Positions 16,003 to 25,640 of a stretch of 51,594 bases of DNA are shown piece by piece. Under the pieces are notes generated by a model. It had not been told where the DNA came from and searched no databases. It saw only the letters and a program-made list of their open reading frames with translations. This stretch comes from Thermodesulfovibrio aggregans (GTDB taxonomy: Bacteria > Nitrospirota > Thermodesulfovibrionia > Thermodesulfovibrionales > Thermodesulfovibrionaceae). Position 1 is the first letter of the stretch. Every line of letters begins with the position of its first letter. The position numbers and the translations under genes were made by a program. Location: positions 579,715 to 631,308 of the forward strand of contig NZ_BCNO01000001.1 of assembly GCF_001514535.1 (NCBI RefSeq), given 5' to 3'.

Positions 16003-16533
16003 ATGATAAGCAAAAAGAATAAAAAAATAGCAGTTCTGGTTTTTGTTTTATTAGGTGGTATTGGCTATCTTTATCTTGTAAGCTATATTTCTCAAAATAG
16101 TAAGAATACTCCAGAGTGGATATATATTGGGCAGAATAAGGAAGGAGACAGCATCTATTATTATAAAGACATTCAAAAAGTGAAAGGCTCTGGTTCAGTT
16201 TTTAGAGTTTGGATAAAACTTATTTTTACAAAAGAAGAATCAATTTCAACAGGAATTCTTTCAATTTTGGATCCGGTTCAGACAAAACTTATTCTTAAAG
16301 AAAATCCCAAAATAAAAATAGTAAAAACGGCAGAGGAAAAGGAGTTGCTTAAGATTGATTGCGAAAACCGAACTTTTGAATTACTTGAAGTAATTTGGTA
16401 CGATAAAAAGGGAAATGTAATATTTTTTTTAAAAATACCTTCTTTCCCAGAGGAAAGTATAATAGTTCCTGACACACAGTTCGAACAGATATATAAAGTA
16501 ATATGTAAAAAAGTAATTAAACATAAAAAGTAA
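16003..16533 (+). CDS. Membrane-anchored protein, surface-adhesin-E-like fold
   Basis: It has 176 residues: an N-terminal membrane anchor or uncleaved signal (about 8-28), then an extracytoplasmic domain. The pattern WIYIGQNKEGDSIYYYKDI, VFRVWIKLIF, a later KIDCENRTFELLEV and a final Cys resembles the Surface-adhesin protein E-like family, small envelope domains often of unknown role. The two cysteines (about residues 123 and 170) could form a disulfide. Its own near-leaderless promoter lies just upstream. First of three consecutive envelope-directed cargo genes; function unknown. Confidence 0.65.
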   Translation: MISKKNKKIAVLVFVLLGGIGYLYLVSYISQNSKNTPEWIYIGQNKEGDSIYYYKDIQKVKGSGSVFRVWIKLIFTKEESISTGILSILDPVQTKLILKENPKIKIVKTAEEKELLKIDCENRTFELLEVIWYDKKGNVIFFLKIPSFPEESIIVPDTQFEQIYKVICKKVIKHKK

Positions 16534-16679
16534 TATAAACTAAAATATTACAACGAACTTTTTCTTTCTTTTGTAATTAAAAAAGCCTGCTCAGTGTTTA
16601 TTTCGGTATTAAATATCCTTATAAATTGTTAAATATTTTTTATTTTACTTCTATTGAGAGTTTTGTTAAATTTTTTAGT

Positions 16680-17147
16680 ATGAGATTAGTTTCAGTTTTA
16701 ATGATCTTGCTTTTCTTTGTATTACTAATAAGTCTTAGTGCCTGTATGACTCCAGCCCAGCACTATCAAAACCTTCCTTCTACTCAGGAAAGACAGCTAA
16801 CAGTTGGTATAGTTCAAAAGGAAATTAAGACTGGAATGTCTCAAGCTGATGTAGTTGCTGTTTTAGGTTCTCCAAATATTGTTACAAGAGATAGTGAAGG
16901 AAGGGAAACATGGGTTTATGATAAAGTAGCTACTGAATATTTTTACTCAAAAGATGTTGGTGGAGTTGGTGGAGGTGCTGGTGGAGGTGGAACACCAGGA
17001 ACATCTTTAATACTTGGGTTGCTTGGAGGAAGTTATAGCAGAGAAGCAGGTGCTTACTCACAAACACAGAGAACACTAACAATAATAATAAAATTTAACA
17101 AGGAAGGCAAAGTTGAGACATTCTCTTACCATGCAAGTAAGTTTTAA
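16680..17147 (+). CDS. Lipoprotein with SmpA/OmlA (BamE-like) domain
   Basis: It has 155 residues from ATG 16680. A longer frame starting 54 nt upstream would place extra residues before the signal peptide and is unlikely. The signal peptide ends in a lipobox (LSAC, Cys about 22), so this is an envelope lipoprotein. About residues 45-85 match the BamE-like pattern KEIKTGMSQADVVAVLGSPNIV...GRETWVYD. A Gly-rich loop (about 93-118) follows. True BamE is essential in outer-membrane assembly; this copy lies on a mobile element, so it is probably a cargo paralogue. It overlaps the next gene by 17 nt. Confidence 0.78.
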   Translation: MRLVSVLMILLFFVLLISLSACMTPAQHYQNLPSTQERQLTVGIVQKEIKTGMSQADVVAVLGSPNIVTRDSEGRETWVYDKVATEYFYSKDVGGVGGGAGGGGTPGTSLILGLLGGSYSREAGAYSQTQRTLTIIIKFNKEGKVETFSYHASKF

Positions 17148-17634
17148 AGTTGCTATTGCTCTGATTTTAGTTTTCTCATTGATATTAGCTGGATGTGTTA
17201 CTCCACCGCCTAAACCGCCAGAAATGACTGAACTTCAAATAAGAGAAATACAAACAAGACAATATGAAGGTGCAAACTTCAATGAAGCAATGAAAGCAGT
17301 TGTGGCATCACTACAGGATCAAGAATTTATAGTCACAAATGCAAATGAAAATTTAGGATTAGTTACCGCTTATAAAGATATTGAAGAAACAGATGAATGG
17401 ACAAGATTTTGGGTAGGTGCCCAAGGAAGTTATCAAACTATAAGAAGAATTGAGGTCAATGCAACAGTAAGACAAGAAGGTAAAATCATAAAAATTAGAA
17501 TTAACTTAGTTGCTAAAGGGATGACTAATACTGGTGGAGTTATTTGGACAAGACCCATATATGATTTAGAAGCTTACCAGAAAATTTTCTCTAAAATAGA
17601 CAAATCTTTATTTATTGAAAAAGAAAAAATTTAA
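17131..17634 (+). CDS. Envelope lipoprotein of unknown function
   Basis: It has 167 residues from ATG 17131 (a TTG at 17113 is possible but spoils the signal peptide). The signal peptide ends in lipobox LAGC (Cys about 21), followed by a Pro-rich stretch VTPPPKPPEM. The mature part has a NFNEAMKAVVASLQDQEFIV segment and beta-rich NLGLVTAYKD, resembling small lipoproteins that hold an alpha/beta domain; no family is assigned with confidence. Overlaps the BamE-like gene by 17 nt, so the two are translated together and may work together at the outer membrane. Confidence 0.7.
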   Translation: MQVSFKVAIALILVFSLILAGCVTPPPKPPEMTELQIREIQTRQYEGANFNEAMKAVVASLQDQEFIVTNANENLGLVTAYKDIEETDEWTRFWVGAQGSYQTIRRIEVNATVRQEGKIIKIRINLVAKGMTNTGGVIWTRPIYDLEAYQKIFSKIDKSLFIEKEKI

Positions 17635-17742
17635 GTTTTACAAATCCTGTTCTAACATTTTTCAAAACAGCAATTAAAACTTAGTTGTGTTTAGTAAAGA
17701 GCTTTTTGCTTTTAATGAACCTTTCTTTTTAGAAATTTTTTC

Positions 17743-17771
17743 TTGACAATATGACCATAGTCATGTATAAT
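17743..17771 (+). promoter_or_regulatory. Consensus promoter with operator in the spacer
   Basis: TTGACA (17743-17748), exactly 17 nt, TATAAT (17766-17771). The spacer contains the inverted repeat ATGAC-CATA-GTCAT (17751-17764), a likely operator. The ATG of the XRE gene is 6 nt after the -10 box, so the transcript should be leaderless. Confidence 0.8.
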
Positions 17772-17777
17772 TTAAAC

Positions 17778-17969
17778 ATGGACTGGAACAAAGAAGAGAT
17801 AAAATGGTTCAGGCAATTGTTAGGACTAACTCAAGAACAGATGGCTAAGACCTTAGGAGTAACACAGAGTTATATATCTCACCTTGAGAGAGGTAAAAAA
17901 ATACCAAATGTTTTAAAAAGGCTTCTTGACTGTCTCTATGAAAAATACAGAAAGGAGGGAAAGTTATGA
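17778..17969 (+). CDS. XRE-family repressor-like regulator
   Basis: It has 63 residues, almost only a helix-turn-helix domain: FRQLLGLTQEQMAKTLGVTQ, SYISHLERGKKIPNVL. The start at ATG 17778 is chosen because an upstream in-frame ATG (17751) lies inside the promoter. It overlaps the integrase start by 4 nt (ATGA), so the two are one unit. Probably represses its own promoter through the inverted repeat between -35 and -10, thereby controlling integrase level like a lysogeny switch; that is inference from the layout. Confidence 0.85.
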   Translation: MDWNKEEIKWFRQLLGLTQEQMAKTLGVTQSYISHLERGKKIPNVLKRLLDCLYEKYRKEGKL

Positions 17970-19042
17970 AAACAAGAGGAGTGTTTAAACGGGGTGGTGT
18001 TTACTGGATAAGGTATGCTGACCCTACAGGTAAGATAGTTAGAGAAAGTGCAAGAACCAGAAACATCAACGAGGCTTTAAAACTGCTTGCAAAGAGAAAA
18101 GCAGAAATAGCAGAGGGTAAGTTTCCAGAGAAGCTTGTTATCAAAAACCATACTTTCTCTGAGCTATGCGATAGATATTCAGAATGGGCTTGTATTCAGA
18201 AATGCTTTAACAGAAGCAAGCTTTATATTATCAAAGAACTCAAAGAAAGATTTGGCAGTCTTATTCTGAGAAGATTTACCACACAGCTTGTTGAACAGTT
18301 TCAGGTTGACTTGATTAAGCAGGGGCTTAAACCTGCTACCATTAACAGAAAGCTTGCCTGTCTTAAGCATATGTTCACCAAAGCTCAGCAGTGGGATATG
18401 GTAGAGGAAGAAGTTTTAAAGAGAATCAGAAAGGTTAAGTTTCTTAAAGAAAACAACAGAAGACTTAGATACCTTTCAGTAGAAGAGATTCAGAGATTGC
18501 TTTCCTGTTGTGACAGACATTTATATCCGATTGTCTTTACTGCTTTGAATACAGGAATGCGTAAAGATGAGATACTGTCTTTAAGATGGAGCAATGTTGA
18601 CCTTAAGAACGGATACATCCACATTGAGAAAACAAAAAACTCAGAAAGAAGAGACATTCCAATGAACGATGCTTTACTGTCTTTGTTCAGAAAGCTTTTT
18701 ACAGAAAGAAAGATTGATGTTGATTATGTTTTTGTGAATCCTCTAACAAATACAAGATACTATGATGTAAAAAGAAGCTTTAATCATGCTTTAAGAAAGG
18801 CTGACATTAAAGACTTCCACTTCCACGACTTAAGACACACCTTCGCAAGCCAGCTTGTTATGAACGGAGTTGACCTTACAACTGTTAAAGAACTCTTGGG
18901 GCACAAAGACATTAAGATGACCTTAAGATACTCACACCTTGCACCAGAACATAAATCCAGAGCTGTAAGCTGTCTCAGCCGCATTTTTTCAACATCAAAA
19001 AAAGTAAGTGACACAAAAACTGACACAGTCACTAATTTTTAG
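17966..19042 (+). CDS. int: Tyrosine recombinase (integrase) of the element
   Basis: It has 358 residues. N-terminal Arm-type segment (about 1-55: GVFKRGGVYWIRYADPTGKIVRES), core-binding SAM-like domain (about 60-150) and catalytic domain (about 165-340). Catalytic residues are visible: Arg in NTGMRKDEILSLRW, HxxR in HDLRHTFASQLV, His in LLGHKDI and Tyr in TLRYSHL. Directs integration into the adjacent tRNA-Ala. Its last codons (SDTKTDTVTNF) are written over a GTGACACA...TGACACAG repeat that also occurs twice elsewhere in the element. Shine-Dalgarno GGAGGG; overlaps the XRE gene by 4 nt. Confidence 0.94.
   Translation: MKTRGVFKRGGVYWIRYADPTGKIVRESARTRNINEALKLLAKRKAEIAEGKFPEKLVIKNHTFSELCDRYSEWACIQKCFNRSKLYIIKELKERFGSLILRRFTTQLVEQFQVDLIKQGLKPATINRKLACLKHMFTKAQQWDMVEEEVLKRIRKVKFLKENNRRLRYLSVEEIQRLLSCCDRHLYPIVFTALNTGMRKDEILSLRWSNVDLKNGYIHIEKTKNSERRDIPMNDALLSLFRKLFTERKIDVDYVFVNPLTNTRYYDVKRSFNHALRKADIKDFHFHDLRHTFASQLVMNGVDLTTVKELLGHKDIKMTLRYSHLAPEHKSRAVSCLSRIFSTSKKVSDTKTDTVTNF
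19007..19031 (+). repeat. Putative integrase arm site, copy 3
   Basis: GTGACACA-aaaac-TGACACAGT inside the 3' end of the integrase gene, 30 bp from the attachment repeat. Mirrors the copy near the left end. Confidence 0.6.
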
Positions 19043-19060
19043 GATTGTGCTATGTGGTGG

Positions 19061-19153
<93 letters not shown>

Positions 19154-19164
19154 GACTTTTAAAG

Positions 19165-19192
19165 TTAACATATCTATACATTTATTTGTCAA
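19165..19192 (-). promoter_or_regulatory. Putative promoter of tRNA-Ala
   Basis: Minus-strand TTGACA (19192-19187), 16-nt spacer, TGTTAA (19170-19165), 11 nt before the tRNA 5' end. Confidence 0.5.
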
Positions 19193-19259
19193 TTCCTATT
19201 AATTTTTCCGACTTTTTTAAGGTATAATTAAAAAACTGCTAAACTGAGAGGTATTTGAT

Positions 19260-20573
19260 ATGTCAAAGTTTCTTATCTTTCTGTTACTTGTTTTTCTAAC
19301 TATTATTGGACTCTTTGCCATGGAAAATAAAGAAATGGTAATTCTTAAAGTACCTTTTGGTGCATCCTATGAAATGCCCAAGATAGGATTAATGCTGCTT
19401 TCTTTAAGTTTTGGAGCTTTTTTTGTTTTTATCGTTTTCTTTATTAGAGATACTTCTAATTTAATAAACAGATTTCAGTTACAGAAAAAACAGAAAAAAG
19501 AGGAAAAAATAAAGGATTACTATGCAAAGGCACTTAATGCAATAATGAGAGACAAAGTTCAGGAAGCAAAGGAAGCATTAAAAGAAATATTAAAAGAGGA
19601 ACCAGAACACATAGATGCTCTTATCAGACTTGGAGACCTCTCAATGAAAGAGGAAGACTATAAGACTGCACTAAAATATTACAAAAAAGCTTATGAGCTT
19701 GACCCTAAAAACATTGTGCCTCTTTTCTCTTTAGAAAGTGTTATGGAAAAGATGAATGAAAACGAACTTGCTTTAAAATACATTGAACAGATTATAAGTC
19801 TTGAACCAGACAGTCCTCTTGCTCATTACAAAATGAGAACTATTCTGGAGCGACTTGAAAAATGGGAAGAGTTGATCACTCTTCAGAAAAAGATTCTAAA
19901 GCTTGTTCCTGAATATAAAAGAGCAGAAGAAGAGAAAAGGCTTGTAGGATATACATACGAATACGGCAGAGTAAATCTTGAATCAGGCGATATTGAGCAG
20001 GCTGAAAAGATTTTTTCCAGTCTTGTTAAGAATTATCCAGAGTTTGTCCCTGCATATCTTGGAATGACAGAGGTTATTCTTTCCAAAGAAGGAGTTGAAG
20101 AAGCCATTGATTTTCTCCAAAAATCTTACGATACCTTAAAATCAAAGCTTTTGCTTATAAGACTTGAAGACTTACTTATAAGTATAGGTGATCCTAAAAG
20201 GTTGATACAATTTTATCTTAAAGCAATAAATGAAAAACCCGATGATGTGGAACTTAAATTTCTCCTTGGAAGACTTTATTATCGTCTTGAGATGATTGAT
20301 GATGCCATAGAAACTTTATCTTCCATTGATCCAGCCATATGTTCAACACCAAAACTTCACTGCATAAAGGGATATCTCTATTTAAGGAGAAATCAGATTC
20401 CAAAAGCTGTGTCTGAATTCAAAGAGTTATGTCCTGAAAGCAAGGTATCAAATCTCTCATATTTATGTAAAGAGTGTCATTCAACATTTGAAGAATGGAC
20501 TGGAAGATGTCCAGTATGTGGTACATGGAATAGCTTTGAGGTTGATTTGAGAGGCTGTGAAATTCTAAAATGA
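19260..20573 (+). CDS. lapB: LapA-LapB-type fusion (TPR protein with zinc ribbon)
   Basis: It has 437 residues. The first 70 resemble LapA (two membrane helices, about 3-20 and 42-64, around ENKEMVILKVPFG). TPR repeats fill about 85-400 (for example ALIRLGDLSMKEEDYKTALK). The C-terminus carries a rubredoxin-like zinc ribbon, LCKECHSTFEEWTGRCPVCG (two CxxC pairs), as in LapB/YciM. In E. coli LapA and LapB are separate, adjacent proteins that set LPS amount through LpxC proteolysis. The fusion reading is by domain order. Preceded by TATAAT (19223-19228) and a GAGAGG Shine-Dalgarno; overlaps the next gene by 4 nt. Confidence 0.85.
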   Translation: MSKFLIFLLLVFLTIIGLFAMENKEMVILKVPFGASYEMPKIGLMLLSLSFGAFFVFIVFFIRDTSNLINRFQLQKKQKKEEKIKDYYAKALNAIMRDKVQEAKEALKEILKEEPEHIDALIRLGDLSMKEEDYKTALKYYKKAYELDPKNIVPLFSLESVMEKMNENELALKYIEQIISLEPDSPLAHYKMRTILERLEKWEELITLQKKILKLVPEYKRAEEEKRLVGYTYEYGRVNLESGDIEQAEKIFSSLVKNYPEFVPAYLGMTEVILSKEGVEEAIDFLQKSYDTLKSKLLLIRLEDLLISIGDPKRLIQFYLKAINEKPDDVELKFLLGRLYYRLEMIDDAIETLSSIDPAICSTPKLHCIKGYLYLRRNQIPKAVSEFKELCPESKVSNLSYLCKECHSTFEEWTGRCPVCGTWNSFEVDLRGCEILK

Positions 20574-21160
20574 TCAATTTTTTCTTTAAAAAAAGAAAGA
20601 TAGTCCTTGATACAAGCGTTTTTGTTAATCCAGATATAAGAAATCTCTTTGGAGATAGTCCAGAAAAGGCTATTGAAGAATTTGTAAAGATAGCTAAAAG
20701 AACAAGGAATCTTGAATTTTACATTCCCTCCTCTGTGTTTAAAGAGTTGATGTATTTCGTTGATGAAAAAAAAATTCCAAAGGATTTTTATTTTATAATT
20801 CGAATTAAGTCTCCTGATAAACACAGAAATGTATGCCCTGCCATATTTTTCTATGAGCTTGTTGAAGAGATGAGACATAGAATAAATAAGGGTTTGAGGG
20901 TTGCAGAGAATGCTGTAAGAAATGCTATACATAAAGAAACTGACGAAATAATCAAAGACTTGAGAAAAAAATACAGGGAAGCTCTTCGTGAAGGTATCAT
21001 TGATAGTAAAGAGGATGTTGATCTAATATTTCTTTCTTTGCAACTTCAAGCATCGCTTGTTACAGGGGATCAGGGACTGATTAAGTGGGCTGATAAATTG
21101 GGAATTGAATGGATTGTCCCTGAAAAATTTAGAGATTTTCTACTTTCTGCGATTGATTGA
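20570..21160 (+). CDS. PIN-domain 'RNA ligase partner' protein
   Basis: It has 196 residues. PIN-fold acidic residues are visible: [11 protein letters not shown] at the start, SVFKEL in the middle and [12 protein letters not shown] / LVTGDQGL near the end. The [19 protein letters not shown] opening is characteristic of the UPF0278 / RNA-ligase-partner family, found mostly in thermophiles and archaea, usually beside an ATP-dependent RNA ligase gene. No such ligase is in this window, so here the partner gene stands apart, after lapB. Presumably a ribonuclease; substrate unknown. Convergent with accA, 21-nt overlap. Confidence 0.83.
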   Translation: MINFFFKKRKIVLDTSVFVNPDIRNLFGDSPEKAIEEFVKIAKRTRNLEFYIPSSVFKELMYFVDEKKIPKDFYFIIRIKSPDKHRNVCPAIFFYELVEEMRHRINKGLRVAENAVRNAIHKETDEIIKDLRKKYREALREGIIDSKEDVDLIFLSLQLQASLVTGDQGLIKWADKLGIEWIVPEKFRDFLLSAID

Positions 21161-22126
21161 ACTCCAGAAGTTACCAATTTTTCTGAATTTTTCATATCTT
21201 CTCTTAATAAGTTCTTCAGTTGGAATTTTAGCAAGTTCTGCTATTGTACTCAATATTTTAGCTTTAATTTTTTTGCCTACTTCCTGAGGGTCTCTATGAG
21301 CTCCTCCAAGAGGTTCACTGATAATGTCGTCAATAATTCCGAATTTCTTTAAATCCTGCGCTGTAAGTTTAAGTGCTTCTGCTGCTCTCATGTAATCTTC
21401 TACACCAACATCTGAGTTTTTTTTCCAGAGAATTGCGGCACATCCTTCGGGCGAAATAACTGAATAAATCGAATGTTCAAGCATAAAAATTCTATCACAT
21501 ACACTGAGAGCAAGAGCTCCTCCACTGCCCCCTTCTCCAATTACAAATCCAATGAGAGGTGTTTTAAGTAAAGACATCTCCATAAGATTCGTGGCAATTG
21601 CTTCAGCTTGACCTCTTTCCTCTGCACCTATACCAGGAAAAGCACCTGGAGTGTCAATCATTGTAATAACAGGTATGGAAAATCTTTCTGCTAGTTTCAT
21701 TACTCTTAAAGCTTTTCTGTATCCTTCTGGATGAGCCTGACCAAAGTTTCGGTAAATTCTTTCTTTTATTGTTCTGCCCTTTTGATGCCCGACAACTGCA
21801 TATGACTTTCCATCAATTTTACCAACTCCTGCTACTACAGCTGGATCATCGCCAAATCTACGATCTCCGTGAAGTTCAATAAAGTCTTCAAAAATCATTG
21901 AAATATAATCAAGGGTATAAGGCCTTTCTGGATGTCTTGCAATCTGAGTTTTCTGCCAGGGAGTTAGATTTGAGTATACTTCTGTTTTTAGTTCTTTTAG
22001 TTTTTTATTAAGTCTTTTTATTTCCTGAGAAAGGTCAATCTCACTACCATCAGATAGTTTTTTTAACTCCTCAATTTTTATCTCCAATTCCTGTATGGGT
22101 TTTTCAAAATCAAGATAATAGGTCAT
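21140..22126 (-). CDS. accA: Acetyl-CoA carboxylase carboxyltransferase, alpha subunit
   Basis: Transfers the carboxyl group from biotin to acetyl-CoA, making malonyl-CoA for fatty acids. It has 328 residues from ATG 22126, with AGGTGAGA upstream and a 4-nt overlap with the dnaE stop; a start 18 nt earlier is less likely. Family signatures: [56 protein letters not shown] and [12 protein letters not shown]. Full length. Follows dnaE in one unit, an arrangement also seen in other bacteria. Confidence 0.97.
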   Translation of the reverse strand: MTYYLDFEKPIQELEIKIEELKKLSDGSEIDLSQEIKRLNKKLKELKTEVYSNLTPWQKTQIARHPERPYTLDYISMIFEDFIELHGDRRFGDDPAVVAGVGKIDGKSYAVVGHQKGRTIKERIYRNFGQAHPEGYRKALRVMKLAERFSIPVITMIDTPGAFPGIGAEERGQAEAIATNLMEMSLLKTPLIGFVIGEGGSGGALALSVCDRIFMLEHSIYSVISPEGCAAILWKKNSDVGVEDYMRAAEALKLTAQDLKKFGIIDDIISEPLGGAHRDPQEVGKKIKAKILSTIAELAKIPTEELIKRRYEKFRKIGNFWSSINRRK

Positions 22127-25100
22127 ATAATTCTCACCTGACAATTTTCAATTTTTTGTATTTTTGTCTCAAAATCAAGAGACGGCTCAAAAGGACTTAA
22201 AATTATAACATGACAATCAGGCAGATTTAAACATATATATATCTTACCTTCTCCATTACGGGTTTCTTCAAGACATTGCCTGATTTCCTTCAAAGTTTTG
22301 TAAGCTTTTTCAGTATCTGAACAATCAATGCTTAATTCATACTTTATTTTTAGATCTATATTTTTCAAATCTTCTATTTGTCTTGCAAGAAATTTAGTTG
22401 AATCAGGTGATTTAAATATGATGCCTTTAATTAGAATTAAATTTTTTTCTGTCAAAATACTGCTACATTTTTTAAAAAGTTCAGGATAAATTACGACTTC
22501 CAATCTACCTGTCTCATCCTCTATTGTTATATAAGCAGTCACTCCCTTTTCTTTTGCTTTACTTTTAACTTCTTCTACGATGCCTGCTATCTGGATTTCC
22601 TGTTCCTGCTGTTCAGTATCAACAATGTCATCTTCTGCTGTATCAAAAATTTCAGCAATTGTTGAGATATTCATCTTATTCAAAGCAGGTCTTAGAGGTT
22701 TCAAAGGATGACCTGTAAGATAAAACCCGAGTGCAGCCTTTTCCTCGCTCAAAAGTTTTTCATTATCCCAAGGCTTTATATGTTGCTCATTAAAAAATAG
22801 TCCACCTGCCAAATTTTTACCCTTAAATGACAGAAGTTCGTGCATGGCAAAAGCTCTTGCCTGATTTGGAGTGCATTGAGGATAAAGAGAATCAAATGCT
22901 CCTGCTTTGATAAGAGACTCTATGACTTTTTTATTAACTTTTCTTGTATCAATTCTGCTCAGGAAATCAGCCATTGATGTAAACTTTTTCTTTTTCCTCT
23001 CACTGAGAATGCTCTGAAGGGCTGAAAATCCAACCCCTTTAACAGCTTCAAGTCCGAACCTGATAAAATTTTCTTTTACAGTAAAAATTCTGTCACTTTC
23101 ATTTATATCAGGTCCTTTAATCTCAATGCCCCATGCTTTACATTCGTTAATAAACTTTACAATCTGATTTGTATCTCCCATTTCATTGGAAAGGTTTGCT
23201 GCAAAAAATTCCTTAGGATAATGGGCTTTTAAATAGGCAGTAATATATGATAGATAAGCATAGGCTGCAGAGTGAGATTTATTAAATCCGTATTCACCAA
23301 AAGCTGCCATTATGTTGAATAAAGATTCTGCTTTATCCTGAGGAACTCCATTTTTTTGAGCTCCTTGAACAAACTCTTCCTTAAGGCTTGCCATAAGCTC
23401 TGGAATCTTTTTCCCCATTGCCTTTCTTAAAACATCAGCCTGTCCCATTGTGAAGCCTGCAATTTTATTGGCAATTCTCATAACCTGTTCCTGATAGAGA
23501 ATTACACCATAGGTTTCATTGAGTATTTCCTTTAATTCGGGGAGATCATACTCTACAGGCACCAGTCCTTTTTTTCTCTTTATAAAATCATCAACCATTC
23601 CACTACCAAGAGGTCCTGGTCTGTAAAGGGCAACAAGTGCAATGAGGTCCTCAAATCTCTCGGGCTCCATTCTTTTCAGGAGCTCTCTCATTCCTCTACT
23701 TTCAAGTTGAAATACTCCTGTTGTATGACCTGAACAAAGAAGTTGGTAAGTTTTTGGATCATCGAGAGGAATTTTCTCTAAATCTATATATTTGCCTTGA
23801 GCTTTAGCATAGTTTATTGTTTCATCAATAACAGTAAGAGTTTTTAATCCTAAAAAGTCAAATTTGAGCAGTCCAACATCTTCAAGAGCTTTCATATCAA
23901 ATTGAGTTATTATAGTTTCTTCACCGGAATTTTTATACAGAGGCATTAAATTCTGAAGAGGCTCTGGAGAGATAACAACTCCTGCAGCATGTTGAGAGGC
24001 GTGTCTCACAAGTCCCTCAAGTCTTAAAGCTATGTCAATCAGTTCTTTAACCTTTTCAGATTTATTATAAAGCTCTTTAAGTCTTGGTTCTAAATTTAAA
24101 GCCTGCTCCAGAGATGGGCATGCAAATGGTATCATTTTCGCAATTTTATCCACATCACCATAGGGAATATTCAATGCTCTTCCTACATCTCTTACTACTG
24201 CCCTTGCTGCCATTGTTCCGAAAGTTATGATATGGGCTACTTTATCACTTCCATATTTTTCAGCAACATATCTAATCACTTCTTCTCTTCTTGTTTTGCA
24301 AAAGTCCACATCAATATCAGGCATACTTATTCTTTCAGGATTTAGAAATCTCTCAAAAAGAAGTCCATATTTTATAGGATCAATATCTGTAATTTTAAGT
24401 GCATAGGCAACAAGACTTCCTGCTGCTGAACCCCTGCCAGGTCCAACAGGAATATTTTTCTTTCTTGCATAGTTTATGAAATCCCATACAATAAGGAAAT
24501 AGGAGGCAAATCCCATCTCTGTTATAACTTTGAGCTCTTCATCGAGACGCTTTATATAGTCTTCAGGCACACTGTCTTTAAATCTTTCCTTTAACCCTTC
24601 CTGAGCAAGTTTTTTCAGATATTCTTCTGGTGAGTATCCTTCAGGAACATGATATTTGGGGAGCTTGTATTCGCCAAGTTTAAAGTTGAAATTACATCTA
24701 TCGGCGATTTCCAGAGTATTTTTCAATGACTCTGGAATTTCCCGAAAGGCTGAGTACATCTCCTCAGATGATTTAAAATAAAACTCATCTGTCTGAAATT
24801 TCATTCTTTTTTCATCTTTTATGGTTTTTCCTGTCTGAATGCATAGCAAAATTTCATGTGCTCTTGCATCGGATTTATGAAGATAGTGACAATCATTTGT
24901 AGCAACCAGAGGGATGTTAAATTTTTTTGAAATCTCTATTAGTCCTTTGTTTGCTTTATCCTGGTCAGAGAGTCCATTTGACTGGATTTCAAGGAAAAAA
25001 TTCTCTCCAAAAATTTCTTTCAAATTTTTTGCTATGCTTTCAGCTTTTTCCATATTTCCATAGACAATATTGTATGGAATCTCTCCTTTGAGACATCCTG

Positions 25101-25530
25101 AAAGAGCGATAAGTCCTTTATTGTATTGACTTAAAAGTTCCATATCGACTCTTGGTTTATAGTAAAATCCTTCAATATATGAAAGACTTACAAGACGGTT
25201 GAGATTTCTATATCCCTCTTCATTTTCCACTAAAACAGTAAGATGAAATGAAGCTTCCTCTGGCGTGCCAGAGTCTTTGCTTATCTTGGCTTTGTCAAAA
25301 CGGCTTTCAGGTGCTACATATATTTCGCAACCTATAATTGGTTTTATTCCTGATTTTTTGGCTTTTTTAAAAAATTCTACTACTCCAAAGAGATTTCCAT
25401 GATCAGTAATAGCTACCGCTGGCATTTGATATTTTTTTACCTGTTCAAGCAGTTCATCAATTTTTATTGCGCCATCAAGAAGGCTATACTCTGTATGAAC
25501 ATGAAGATGGACAAATTCGTGTACGCTCAT
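22123..25530 (-). CDS. dnaE: DNA polymerase III alpha subunit
   Basis: Replicative polymerase, 1135 residues. N-terminal PHP domain ([16 protein letters not shown]), polymerase core with catalytic MPDIDVDFC (about 390-398) and a later [10 protein letters not shown], helix-hairpin-helix region and an OB fold (about 985-1060). The start at 25530 ([16 protein letters not shown]) aligns with the start of other DnaE proteins (MS..RFVHL); an in-frame ATG at 25560 would add ten residues that fall in the promoter. A -35/-10 pair ends 8 nt before 25530, so the transcript is probably leaderless. Overlaps accA by 4 nt. Confidence 0.96.
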   Translation of the reverse strand: MSVHEFVHLHVHTEYSLLDGAIKIDELLEQVKKYQMPAVAITDHGNLFGVVEFFKKAKKSGIKPIIGCEIYVAPESRFDKAKISKDSGTPEEASFHLTVLVENEEGYRNLNRLVSLSYIEGFYYKPRVDMELLSQYNKGLIALSGCLKGEIPYNIVYGNMEKAESIAKNLKEIFGENFFLEIQSNGLSDQDKANKGLIEISKKFNIPLVATNDCHYLHKSDARAHEILLCIQTGKTIKDEKRMKFQTDEFYFKSSEEMYSAFREIPESLKNTLEIADRCNFNFKLGEYKLPKYHVPEGYSPEEYLKKLAQEGLKERFKDSVPEDYIKRLDEELKVITEMGFASYFLIVWDFINYARKKNIPVGPGRGSAAGSLVAYALKITDIDPIKYGLLFERFLNPERISMPDIDVDFCKTRREEVIRYVAEKYGSDKVAHIITFGTMAARAVVRDVGRALNIPYGDVDKIAKMIPFACPSLEQALNLEPRLKELYNKSEKVKELIDIALRLEGLVRHASQHAAGVVISPEPLQNLMPLYKNSGEETIITQFDMKALEDVGLLKFDFLGLKTLTVIDETINYAKAQGKYIDLEKIPLDDPKTYQLLCSGHTTGVFQLESRGMRELLKRMEPERFEDLIALVALYRPGPLGSGMVDDFIKRKKGLVPVEYDLPELKEILNETYGVILYQEQVMRIANKIAGFTMGQADVLRKAMGKKIPELMASLKEEFVQGAQKNGVPQDKAESLFNIMAAFGEYGFNKSHSAAYAYLSYITAYLKAHYPKEFFAANLSNEMGDTNQIVKFINECKAWGIEIKGPDINESDRIFTVKENFIRFGLEAVKGVGFSALQSILSERKKKKFTSMADFLSRIDTRKVNKKVIESLIKAGAFDSLYPQCTPNQARAFAMHELLSFKGKNLAGGLFFNEQHIKPWDNEKLLSEEKAALGFYLTGHPLKPLRPALNKMNISTIAEIFDTAEDDIVDTEQQEQEIQIAGIVEEVKSKAKEKGVTAYITIEDETGRLEVVIYPELFKKCSSILTEKNLILIKGIIFKSPDSTKFLARQIEDLKNIDLKIKYELSIDCSDTEKAYKTLKEIRQCLEETRNGEGKIYICLNLPDCHVIILSPFEPSLDFETKIQKIENCQVRII

Positions 25531-25538
25531 ATTATGAA

Positions 25539-25568
25539 ATGTTAAAATTTTGCTTTCCATTAAGTCAA
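25539..25568 (-). promoter_or_regulatory. Putative promoter of dnaE-accA
   Basis: Minus-strand TTGACT (25568-25563), 18-nt spacer, TAACAT (25544-25539), 8 nt before ATG 25530. No Shine-Dalgarno. Confidence 0.5.
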
Positions 25569-25640
25569 TTTGTGAAAAACTTGAGATTTTTTAATAAAGC
25601 TTGCTACTATAAAAAGATTTAAAATTTTAGGAGGTGAATT

